6,849 nucleotides of DNA, from positions 1 through 6,849 of the forward strand of contig DPMO01000210.1 of the NCBI GenBank assembly GCA_003541445.1, read 5' to 3'. A program made the translations under genes and the position numbers. Positions 1-6,328 of this stretch are shown here, in pieces. Origin of the DNA: Clostridiales bacterium (GTDB lineage Bacteria > Bacillota > Sulfobacillia > UBA995 > UBA9673). The notes beneath the pieces are model-generated. The model was not told where the DNA came from and searched no databases. It saw only the letters and a program-made list of their open reading frames with translations. Position 1 is the first letter of the stretch. Every line of letters begins with the position of its first letter.

Positions 1-692
1 GTCCCGCCGGCCCTCATGAAGTCGTCGACGATGAGGACCTTCGCTCCGGCCTCGAGGGCCCGGCGCGGGAGGGACATGGCCTGGATGCGGCCTGTCGAGC
101 CGGAGACGTAACTGATGGAGACGGCCGACCCTTCCGTCGCCCGGAAGTCCCTCCTGGCCACGACCAGAGGCACGCCCAGACACCTGGCCGTCATGAGGGC
201 CAGGGGGATGCCCTTGGTCTCGACGGTCACCACGTAGTCGGCCCCGAGGGCCGCGCCGCCGGGGGGCGTTGACCGTTCTCGAGCCGTCCGGCGGGAACGG
301 GAGAGTGAGAAGAGGAAGGCGAAGGCCCGGCCGAGCCGGCTCGCCCAGACCGGGGAGAAGATGATGTCGGTCATGTAGATGTAGCCCCCGGCGACGAGAC
401 GTCGGGGGTCGGAAAGCTCCCGGCACAGAGCGGAGACGACGCGGCAGGCCTCCTCCGGGCCGAGAGCGGGGATGAAACACACCCCGCCGCCCGCCCCGGG
501 GGTGGTGACGATGTCGCCGAGACCCTGGGCCCGCAGGGCCTCGCGGATGACGGCGAGGTCCTCGCTCAGGCTCGACCGCGACGCGTCGAGGCGCAGGGCG
601 AGCTCGGCCAAGGTGAACTGGCGGCCGGGGTTCTGGTGGAGCAGGGTCGTTATGGCCGCCACCCTTTCCGCACGGCGGTGTCTGGAGCCCAC
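1..692 (-). CDS. purR: Pur operon repressor PurR, 3' end cut by window edge
   Basis: PRPP-responsive DNA-binding regulator of purine synthesis and salvage genes, cytosolic. The first 230 residues are visible; about 45-60 C-terminal residues lie beyond the window. Residues 1-75 form the N-terminal winged helix (ASRSSLSEDL at 37-46, PGAGGG at 65-70). The rest is a type I phosphoribosyltransferase-like fold with GGYIYMTDI (102-110), TKGIPLA (159-165), EGSAVSISYVSGS (187-199) and the PRPP-binding loop VLIVDDFMRAGG (219-230). All align with Bacillus PurR as remembered. In that family the fold binds PRPP as effector and is not enzymatic. The GTG start at 692 is supported by GGAGGGG at 703-697, and it lies 13 bp after the preceding gene's stop. 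Residues about 130-148 look like an insertion relative to Bacillus PurR and use codons unlike the neighbours (TCA, CGT, CGA, GAA). Family assignment is very secure. Confidence 0.95.
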   Translation of the reverse strand, partial: MGSRHRRAERVAAITTLLHQNPGRQFTLAELALRLDASRSSLSEDLAVIREALRAQGLGDIVTTPGAGGGVCFIPALGPEEACRVVSALCRELSDPRRLVAGGYIYMTDIIFSPVWASRLGRAFAFLFSLSRSRRTARERSTPPGGAALGADYVVTVETKGIPLALMTARCLGVPLVVARRDFRATEGSAVSISYVSGSTGRIQAMSLPRRALEAGAKVLIVDDFMRAGG

Positions 693-696
693 GCTT

Positions 697-703
697 CCCC
701 TCC
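697..703 (-). promoter_or_regulatory. Shine-Dalgarno of purR
   Basis: GGAGGGG on the minus strand, with the core GGAGG six bases before the GTG at 692. It decides the purR start, since no other start codon lies nearby in that frame. It falls between the stop of the upstream nucleotidyltransferase gene (708-706) and purR. Confidence 0.7.
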
Positions 704-705
704 GC

Positions 706-1506
706 CTACCCGGTCCGCTCCCGCTCGAGCAGGACCGCCACCAACTCGAGGTCCTTAGGCTTGTCCACGTCGATGCCTATCTCCGGCCAGGGCACGATGA
801 CCGCCCTCGCCTCCAGCCCGAACGTCCTGCCCACGTGGGCCTCGAGGCCGGCCACGTCGAGAAGACCGAAGACGAGCCTCAAGATGAACGACAGGCCGAG
901 GATCTGCGCCATCCTGACAGGGTTCTTCCTCGCCTTTATCAGGGCTCTGGCCGTGGCCTGCTCACGCTCGACAGCCGTCGGGTCGGCGAGGAACAGGTTG
1001 CCGCCGGTGAAGGTGCCGTCGCGGAGGGTGGCGTAGGTCCGCCGGGTGTCCGGGAACCTCTCTTCCATGACCGACCTCTCGATGATGGGATAGAAGACCT
1101 CGCCCCCGAGTTCGAGACACCTCCGGACAAGGCCGTCGACGATCTCGGAGGTGATGAGCGGCGTGTCGGCCGTGGCGAAGAGGACCAGGCCGGGCGCAGA
1201 CTCCGGGCCGGCGGCGAGGTGCCTCGACCCGATGAGGGCGGTCTCCAGGATGTCCTCGCCGTGGGGCACGACCTCCACCCCGAGGCCGGCCAGGGCCTCC
1301 TCCAGCTCAGGCTTGGGACCGACGACCACGATGCGGCCCACGCTCGCCGCGCCCCGCAGGGCCTCGACCGGGTAGCGGACGAGAGGCTTTCCCGCGACCT
1401 TGATGAGGGCCTCCCAGGGCTCGTCCGACACTTCGCGCAGGACTCCGTCATTGGGGGCCCCGGCGAGGACCACGGCATCGATCTCGCCCTTCCCCGGGCT
1501 CGGCAT
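706..1506 (-). CDS. MobA-like nucleotidyltransferase family protein, substrate unknown
   Basis: 266-residue protein with the outline of a GT-A fold NTP transferase (MobA/IspD/GlmU-N superfamily). It has an N-terminal strand and loop DAVVLAGAPNDG (10-21), a lysine in ALIKVAGKPLVRYPVEAL (33-50, K36), a metal-binding-type aspartate in LFATADTPLI (109-118, D114), RDGTFTGGNLFLAD (162-175) and a C-terminal GIDVDKPKDLELV (244-256) that resembles the second metal/sugar site of the fold. The usual glycine-rich signature (LAGG followed by GxxxRMG) is absent and is replaced by LAGAPNDG, so the nucleotide and acceptor cannot be named. A moderately hydrophobic stretch (201-219) is probably core helix, not a membrane span. 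The ATG start has AAGGAG at 1521-1516 with a 9-base spacer. It sits 14 bp after ispE and 13 bp before purR. Its place next to ispE could suggest IspD, but IspD motifs are not seen. Confidence 0.8.
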   Translation of the reverse strand: MPSPGKGEIDAVVLAGAPNDGVLREVSDEPWEALIKVAGKPLVRYPVEALRGAASVGRIVVVGPKPELEEALAGLGVEVVPHGEDILETALIGSRHLAAGPESAPGLVLFATADTPLITSEIVDGLVRRCLELGGEVFYPIIERSVMEERFPDTRRTYATLRDGTFTGGNLFLADPTAVEREQATARALIKARKNPVRMAQILGLSFILRLVFGLLDVAGLEAHVGRTFGLEARAVIVPWPEIGIDVDKPKDLELVAVLLERERTG

Positions 1507-1515
1507 AGGCTCTCA

Positions 1516-1521
1516 CTCCTT
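1516..1521 (-). promoter_or_regulatory. Shine-Dalgarno overlapping the ispE stop
   Basis: AAGGAG on the minus strand, nine bases before the ATG at 1506. Its first base is the last base of the ispE TGA stop (1523-1521). Ribosomes finishing ispE would therefore be placed on the start of the nucleotidyltransferase gene, which favours translation from one message. Confidence 0.7.
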
Positions 1522-2618
1522 CAGGAGGGTTCAAAAGGATTCGCCGCCGCCCCCCGCCTTTCCCCCGGCAGACCGGAAAGGAGGGGGACGAAGGTCACCC
1601 GTCCGGCGAGCCCGGGCGGTGCGTCACGGCCGGCGCGCCGGGCCGCCGCCGAGGCTTCTTCCATGTCACGGGCGAGGCCGAACACCGTGGGGCCGCTGCC
1701 GCTCACCGCGGCCCCGAGGCATCCGGACTCCCGCAGGAGCGCGGTCAGGACCCCGACCTCCGGACAGAGGGAGACACAGGCCGCCTCGAGGTCGTTCCGG
1801 AGGAGAGGCCCGGCCTGGTCGAGGTCGGCGACGGCCAGGGCGTCCAGGAGCGCCGCCAGCCCGCGCTCCGGGTCGTCCGCCCCCGGCGGGGGCGCCTCGC
1901 CCCGGCCCCTCAACCGGTCCAGTTCCCGGTAGACCTCAGGCGTCTGGAGACGGAAGGTCGAAAGGGCCAGCACGAGGGGGAGCCGCGGGGCGGCGGGCCG
2001 GGGCAGGACGACCTCGCCCCGGGAGCGGCCGACGGCACGGCCGCCCTGGACGAGGAAGGGAACGTCCGAACCGAGCCGCGTCGCCAGCTCGAGGAGGTCC
2101 GCCGTGTCGAGGGGGTGGCCGTAGAGTCTCTGCAGGGCCCGGAGGACGGCGGCGGCGTCGGCGCTCCCTCCGCCCAACCCGGCGGCGGGGGGGATCCGCT
2201 TCTCTATGCGGACCTCCACGTGGGCCGGGCCGACAGGACGGCTCGAGGCGCGGCCACCCCGCCCCGGGACGACGCTCCGCCCGGGGGCGGCCCCGGTGAG
2301 GGCCTCGGCGTAAAGGAGGGCGGCCCGGCCGGCAAGGTTCTCGGTGTCCCGGGGGAGTTCCCAGCCTGACGGGAGCGCCGGCCCTCCCCCGGAGACGCGG
2401 AAGCGCCAGCGGCCGTCCGGAGCCGGCCGGAGGGTCACGGTCACCTCGTCCTGCAGGGGAACACTCTCGTAGAGAGTGAGGAGCTCGTGATAGCCGTCGG
2501 CGCGGCAGGGGCCGACGGCCAGGAAGAGATTCACCTTCGCCGGGGCCGGCTCGGTGGTCCGGACCTCGGGCTGGTGGCCGCCGGGTCCGGCCGTGGCCGT
2601 GGGAGTGCGTCCGGGCAC
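1521..2618 (-). CDS. ispE: 4-(cytidine 5'-diphospho)-2-C-methyl-D-erythritol kinase
   Basis: GHMP-family kinase that phosphorylates CDP-methylerythritol at the 2-hydroxyl with ATP, the fourth step of the MEP route to isoprenoids. Visible motifs: APAKVNLFLAV (25-35, catalytic-type Lys28), RADGYHEL (39-46), ENLAGRAALLY (93-103), the ATP-binding loop IPPAAGLGGGSADAA (142-156), GSDVPF (183-188, catalytic-type Asp185), NDLEAA (275-280) and SGSGPTVF (306-313). At 365 residues it is longer than the usual 280-300. The extra length is an N-terminal leader of about 20 residues, a Gly/Arg/Ser-rich insertion at about 108-132 and a C-terminal tail after about 348. The GTG start at 2618 follows a purine-rich GGGGGGAGAGAGG (2638-2626) by seven bases. 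No alternative start lies between it and the APAK motif. It begins 27 bp after cphA. The ispE-purR vicinity resembles Bacillus. Function is secure; the exact N-terminus is less so. Confidence 0.95.
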   Translation of the reverse strand: MPGRTPTATAGPGGHQPEVRTTEPAPAKVNLFLAVGPCRADGYHELLTLYESVPLQDEVTVTLRPAPDGRWRFRVSGGGPALPSGWELPRDTENLAGRAALLYAEALTGAAPGRSVVPGRGGRASSRPVGPAHVEVRIEKRIPPAAGLGGGSADAAAVLRALQRLYGHPLDTADLLELATRLGSDVPFLVQGGRAVGRSRGEVVLPRPAAPRLPLVLALSTFRLQTPEVYRELDRLRGRGEAPPPGADDPERGLAALLDALAVADLDQAGPLLRNDLEAACVSLCPEVGVLTALLRESGCLGAAVSGSGPTVFGLARDMEEASAAARRAGRDAPPGLAGRVTFVPLLSGLPGERRGAAANPFEPS

Positions 2619-2625
2619 GGGGTGT

Positions 2626-2638
2626 CCTCTCTCCCCCC
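2626..2638 (-). promoter_or_regulatory. Purine-rich Shine-Dalgarno of ispE
   Basis: GGGGGGAGAGAGG on the minus strand, seven bases before the GTG at 2618, within the 27-bp gap after the cphA stop. It supports the upstream GTG as the ispE start even though this gives a longer N-terminus than usual. Confidence 0.55.
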
Positions 2639-2645
2639 GGCCCTA

Positions 2646-5438
2646 TCATAAGCGTGGAGGAGGGGACATCTCAACTCGGACCGGAGAGGACCCGTCCCCG
2701 CGGGCGGAGCGCGCCCGCCGGGGGCGGCGGGGGGAGGCTTGACCCGAGCCTCCCTCGGCGAGGACGGCCGGGTCGAGGGGACGGGCCTTCCTCGCCCGGA
2801 GCTCCGCCATCAGGGGGTCGAGCTTCTCGTAGAAGACGATGACCCAGTCGCCCGCCCCCGCCAGGTCCAAGGCCCGCGAGAGGGCCGCCCTCTCGTCGAG
2901 GACCACCTCGACCCGGGCCTCGGAGAAGCCCGTGTCGAGGACCCCCCGCAGGAAGAGGGAGGCCACCTCGCCCCTGGCCCTGCCGCGGGTGTCGGCGTCC
3001 TCCTTGATGACGAGCCGGTCGGCCGCCCGGGCGGCGATGCGCCCCATCTCCAGGAGATGTTCGTCCATCCGGTCGCCGGGCGCGCCGATGACGGCGTAGA
3101 GGGTGCCGGGGCACAGGCGCCTCGCGGCGGCCAGGGACGCGGCGTAGGCCGCCCGGTTGTGTCCGTAGTCGAGGGCGACCATGACCCGACCGTCAAGGCG
3201 GTAGAGCTGGAACCGCCCGGGATTGGCCTCATAGCCCGCCCCGGGGCGCCCGAAGGCCCTGAGCCCCTTCCGGATGGCCGCGGCCGGCACGCCCATGCAC
3301 CAGGCGGCCGCCACGGCGGCGACGACGTTCTCCACGTTGAAGGCGAGGAGCCCTCCGAGGGTGAGGGGCGCGTCGGAGAGTCGGGCGACCGTCCTGGGAC
3401 CCCGTCCGCCGTCGGCGACGACACGGTCGCCGGAGAGGTAGACGGCCTTCCCTCCCTGCTGGAGGTGTTTGCGGACGACAAGGTTGCCCGGGTTCCGGCT
3501 GAAGTAGACGACCTCGCCGCTGGCGCGTCCGGCCATGCCGTGGACGAAGGGGTCGTCCGCGTTGAGGACGGCGTGCCCGTCACGGCCGACGGCCTCGACG
3601 ACGAGGGCCTTGACGAAGGCGATGTCCTCGAGCCGCTCGAGGCCGTCCTGGCCTTCGTGGTCCGGGCTGATGTTGGTGACAAGACCCACGTCGCAGGTGT
3701 CGAAGCCCAGGCCTTCGCGGATGATGCCCCCCCGCGCCGTCTCGAGGACGGCGGCCTCGACCTCGGGGTCGGTGAGGAGGGCCACCGCCGTCCGCGGACC
3801 GGCGCAGTCGCCGTCCATGACCTTTCGGCGCCCGACCCATGCCCCGTCGGTGCTGGCCAGGCCGACCACCAGACCCGTGGCGGCCAGCATCGCGGCCACG
3901 AGCCGGCACACGGTCGTCTTCCCGTTGGTCCCCGTGACGGCCACGACGGGGATGCGCCCGGGGTGGCGCGGCCACGGCCCGCGGGCGACCCAGGGCGCCG
4001 GGACCTCCTTCCGGAACCCCCGGAAGAGGCTGTCGAGAATCGGGGAGGCCACGTCCCGGGGTTTGCCCTCCGAAGGGTGGAGGTGCATGCGAAGGCCGGG
4101 GGCCGCGTTCACCTCTATCACCGCCCCCTCCGAGCGGCCGATGGGCCGGGCGATGTCAGGGGTGACCAGGTCCACGCCGGCCACGTCGAGGCCGACGATG
4201 CGGGCGCACCTCGCCGCCAGGGCCGCGTTCTCCGGGTGGACCTCGTCGGTGACGTCGCGGGCCGTCCCGCCCGTGGAGAGGTTCGCGTTCTCCCGGAGCA
4301 GGACGCGCCGGCCCCGCTCCGGGACCGACTCGGGCCGAAGGCCCTGCCGCTTGAGGACGAGCACGGAGACCGAGTCGATGCGGAGACGGGTGAGGGGTCT
4401 CTCGTGCCCCTCACCCCGGAGGGGGTCCCGGTTGGCCTCTTCGACGAGCTCCCGGACGGTCTTCTCGCCGTCACCGACGACCTGGGCCGGCAGGCGCTCG
4501 GCGGCGGCGACGACCACCCCGTCGACGACCAGCAGGCGGTAGTGTCGGCCGGGGATGTGCCGCTCGACGAGGACCTCCGGGCTCACGGCCGCCGCGGCGC
4601 GGAAGGCGGCCCTCACCTCCTCCGGCGAGGCGAGGTTCAGGCTGACCCCCCGGCCCTGGTTCCCGTCGATGGGCTTCACGACGACGGGCGGTCCGAACCT
4701 GGCCAGGGCCCGCACGGCCTCACGCGCGGTGGTCACGACACATCCCGGAGGGACGGGTATCCCGGCCTGGTCCAGGACCTCCTTCGCCAGGACCTTGTCC
4801 TTGGCGAGGTCGACGGCGAGGCAGGAGGTCTTCGAGGTGACGGTCGCCCAGAGGCGGCGTTGGCGGGCCCCGTGGCCCAGCACGAGAAGGCTCCCGTCCC
4901 CGATGCGCCTGACCGGTATCCCACGGCGGTCGGCCTCCCGGGCGAGAGCCGCGGTGCTCGGCCCCAGACCGGCCTTCTCCGCGGTCTTCCGGATGGCCTC
5001 GACATGCCGCTCCACCTCCGGCCGGCGTCCGGAGGCGGCGGCCTTCACGATCTCGACCGCCCGCCGGCCGGCCTCCAGGCCAGCCTCGACCAGGCCGCAC
5101 TCGAAGACGACGTTGTAGACGCCCTGCTGTTCGGTCTTGCGGGTCTTGCCGTAGACGACGTCCCATCCGACGAGGAACTGCAGTTCCAGGGCCACGTGCT
5201 CGATGACGTGCCCGAGGAACGTCCCCTCCTCCAGACGGCGGACGAACCCCCCGGGGCGGGAGCTCGCGCAGTGGTGCGCCCTCAGGCCGGGCAGGGCTTC
5301 CAGGAGGACGGTGTTGAACCCGGGGAGCTCGCTGCTCCGGCGGCCGTCGTGGGGGCCGAGGTCCACCAGCATGGCCACCACGGGGTGGTGGCTGTAGATG
5401 TTGCGCCCGGGATAGGCCCGCATCCTCACGATCCTCAT
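2646..5438 (-). CDS. cphA: Cyanophycin synthetase
   Basis: Makes cyanophycin, a poly-aspartate backbone with arginine side chains, from Asp, Arg and ATP in the cytoplasm. With the ATG at 5438 it has 930 residues, near the usual 870-900. The N-domain (1-160) has GRNIYSHHPV (11-20) and HVIEH (77-81). The ATP-grasp domain (about 200-480), which adds Asp, has VVVKPIDGNQGRGV (252-265), HYR (299-301), NANLSTGGTA (384-393) and EVNAAPGLRMH (442-452). The Mur-ligase-like domain (about 495-895), which adds Arg, has the P-loop GTNGKTT (503-509), TARGGIIREG (567-576), NISPDHEGQDG (589-599), DYGHN (757-761) and FYEKLDP (869-875). A basic tail (898-930) follows. The frame stays open upstream to 5504, but that extension runs into cphB and family alignment begins at MRIVRMRAYPGRN, so the ATGA-coupled ATG is chosen. 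The TGA stop at 2648-2646 is 27 bp before ispE. Confidence 0.97.
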   Translation of the reverse strand: MRIVRMRAYPGRNIYSHHPVVAMLVDLGPHDGRRSSELPGFNTVLLEALPGLRAHHCASSRPGGFVRRLEEGTFLGHVIEHVALELQFLVGWDVVYGKTRKTEQQGVYNVVFECGLVEAGLEAGRRAVEIVKAAASGRRPEVERHVEAIRKTAEKAGLGPSTAALAREADRRGIPVRRIGDGSLLVLGHGARQRRLWATVTSKTSCLAVDLAKDKVLAKEVLDQAGIPVPPGCVVTTAREAVRALARFGPPVVVKPIDGNQGRGVSLNLASPEEVRAAFRAAAAVSPEVLVERHIPGRHYRLLVVDGVVVAAAERLPAQVVGDGEKTVRELVEEANRDPLRGEGHERPLTRLRIDSVSVLVLKRQGLRPESVPERGRRVLLRENANLSTGGTARDVTDEVHPENAALAARCARIVGLDVAGVDLVTPDIARPIGRSEGAVIEVNAAPGLRMHLHPSEGKPRDVASPILDSLFRGFRKEVPAPWVARGPWPRHPGRIPVVAVTGTNGKTTVCRLVAAMLAATGLVVGLASTDGAWVGRRKVMDGDCAGPRTAVALLTDPEVEAAVLETARGGIIREGLGFDTCDVGLVTNISPDHEGQDGLERLEDIAFVKALVVEAVGRDGHAVLNADDPFVHGMAGRASGEVVYFSRNPGNLVVRKHLQQGGKAVYLSGDRVVADGGRGPRTVARLSDAPLTLGGLLAFNVENVVAAVAAAWCMGVPAAAIRKGLRAFGRPGAGYEANPGRFQLYRLDGRVMVALDYGHNRAAYAASLAAARRLCPGTLYAVIGAPGDRMDEHLLEMGRIAARAADRLVIKEDADTRGRARGEVASLFLRGVLDTGFSEARVEVVLDERAALSRALDLAGAGDWVIVFYEKLDPLMAELRARKARPLDPAVLAEGGSGQASPRRPRRARSARGDGSSPVRVEMSPPPRL
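5435..5438 (-). promoter_or_regulatory. ATGA stop/start overlap joining cphB and cphA
   Basis: On the minus strand the four bases ATGA hold both the cphA ATG (5438-5436) and the cphB TGA stop (5437-5435). Such overlaps usually mean translational coupling. The cphA start has only a weak upstream purine run (GGTGGGG at 5458-5452, 13-base spacer), so reinitiation by ribosomes leaving cphB probably supplies most CphA. This would tie synthetase level to cyanophycinase level. Confidence 0.8.
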
Positions 5439-6328
5439 CGGTGCCGGGACACCCCACCGCCCCCGGCGGCCCCGCCGCGCGGCGCCGGCCTCAGGGGACG
5501 CCACGCCGCGAGGTCGAAACCGTAGCCGCTCGGGAGGACGTGAAGGACGACGTGGGTGAGAACCAGCGGCTCGTCCGGGAGGGATTCGGAGGCGTTCGTC
5601 TCCTCGATGGCCCGGCCGTCCACGACGGTGACGGTCTGCGAGCCCACCACCCGCAGGGTGCGGTCACCCCGGACCACGAAGGCCGTGTCCTCGTCGACAC
5701 CGATACCGAGGAGCTTGGGGTTCTGGGCGAGGGCGGCCAGGAGGCGGCCCAGACGGCCTCTCTGGGCGAAATGCTGGTCGATGACGGCGCCCTCCAGGAA
5801 GCCCATCCCGGCCGCCATCTTGATGGTGCACTTCTTCGGGGCGTCGTCACTGTCGCCCTCGACGATCATGGTCTCGCTCATCGCCGACGCCCCGGCCGAC
5901 GTGCCGGCGATGACCGCGCCCTCACGGTGACGCCGGTGGACGACCTCGTCGAGGGGTGTCCCTCCGAGGGTGCTGGTGATGCGCAACTGGTCGCCCCCGG
6001 TGAAGAAAAAGGCCGTCGCCGCCCGGGCCCGCTCAAGAATCTCCGGGCGCCACGCGTCCGAACGGTCGGTGACCCGGAGGGTCTCCACCCGCCCGACCCC
6101 GAGGCGGACGAAGGCCTCCTCGTACTCCCTGGCCGCGTCGTCAGGCCGGCCGGAGGCGGTGGCCAGGAGGGCCACGACCGCCGCCGGCCCTCCGGCGAGG
6201 CGGACGAAGGTGCGGAGGATGGCGCCGTCGCGGCTCTCGGCCCCCCCGATGACGACGAGGGCCCCTGGGCCGGCGCCGCGGGAGGGCGAGGCTGGAGTGA
6301 GGGTCTCCGGTTCCTCCTTCTTCCCCAA
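5435..6328 (-). CDS. cphB: Cyanophycinase, serine peptidase of family S51
   Basis: Hydrolyses cyanophycin to beta-Asp-Arg dipeptides, opening the nitrogen store. The 297-residue protein has LVVIGGAES (24-32), FFFTGGDQLRI (107-117), the nucleophile elbow AGTSAGASAM (141-150, Ser144), VIDQHFAQRGRLGRL (182-196) and LGIGVDEDTAFVV (207-219). The spacing Ser144-His186-Glu213 equals that of the Ser132-His174-Glu201 triad recalled for Synechocystis CphB. Arg190, Arg192 and Arg195 match its substrate-binding arginines. No signal peptide is seen, which fits an intracellular enzyme, unlike secreted CphE-type cyanophycinases. The start is the weak point: TTG at 6328 is the only ATG/GTG/TTG in frame between the ligase stop and the first conserved strand, and it lies in the T-run of a predicted terminator. 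The stop overlaps the cphA start. Function is secure, the N-terminus uncertain. Confidence 0.95.
   Translation of the reverse strand: MGKKEEPETLTPASPSRGAGPGALVVIGGAESRDGAILRTFVRLAGGPAAVVALLATASGRPDDAAREYEEAFVRLGVGRVETLRVTDRSDAWRPEILERARAATAFFFTGGDQLRITSTLGGTPLDEVVHRRHREGAVIAGTSAGASAMSETMIVEGDSDDAPKKCTIKMAAGMGFLEGAVIDQHFAQRGRLGRLLAALAQNPKLLGIGVDEDTAFVVRGDRTLRVVGSQTVTVVDGRAIEETNASESLPDEPLVLTHVVLHVLPSGYGFDLAAWRPLRPAPRGGAAGGGGVSRHR

Larger units (their letters stand above)
1..6328 (-). other. Probable operon cphB-cphA-ispE-nucleotidyltransferase-purR
   Basis: Five same-strand genes are separated by a 4-base overlap (cphB/cphA) and gaps of 27, 14 and 13 bp. No gap is large enough to hold an obvious promoter plus terminator, and no terminator hairpin is seen between them. 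A single transcript is the simplest reading. No convincing -35/-10 pair was found in the 72 bp between the ligase and cphB, so the promoter may lie within the ligase gene or rely on terminator read-through. Internal promoters inside coding sequence cannot be ruled out. Confidence 0.6.

Noticed and set aside
706..1506. Calling the nucleotidyltransferase IspD because it follows ispE
   Set aside because: The characteristic IspD N-terminal glycine-rich loop and later motifs are not visible, so no gene symbol is given.
472..1932. 486-codon open frame on the plus strand across the purR, nucleotidyltransferase and ispE genes
   Set aside because: It crosses three real minus-strand genes and their gaps, and its translation is Arg/Pro/Ser-rich with no recognisable domain. 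It is a GC-driven shadow.
1400..2299. 299-codon plus-strand frame opposite ispE
   Set aside because: The translation is almost wholly Arg, Gly and Pro, typical of a wrong frame in GC-rich DNA.
2462..2478. 7-bp inverted repeat CACTCTC / GAGAGTG within ispE
   Set aside because: It lies inside conserved coding sequence (the LLTLYESVP region), is short and has no associated terminator or operator features.
5374..5392. Perfect 8-bp inverted repeat (GCCACCAC / GTGGTGGC, 3-base loop) near the start of cphA
   Set aside because: It encodes the conserved His-His-Pro-Val-Val-Ala segment in GC-rich codons and has no U-run, so it is most simply a by-product of coding. A minor effect on early translation cannot be excluded.
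2739..5525. 928-codon open frame on the plus strand opposite cphA
   Set aside because: It is an antisense shadow of cphA. Very high GC removes stop codons from the opposite frame, its translation is low-complexity (Asp/Gly/Arg/Pro) with no family motif, and the minus strand encodes an unmistakable cyanophycin synthetase.
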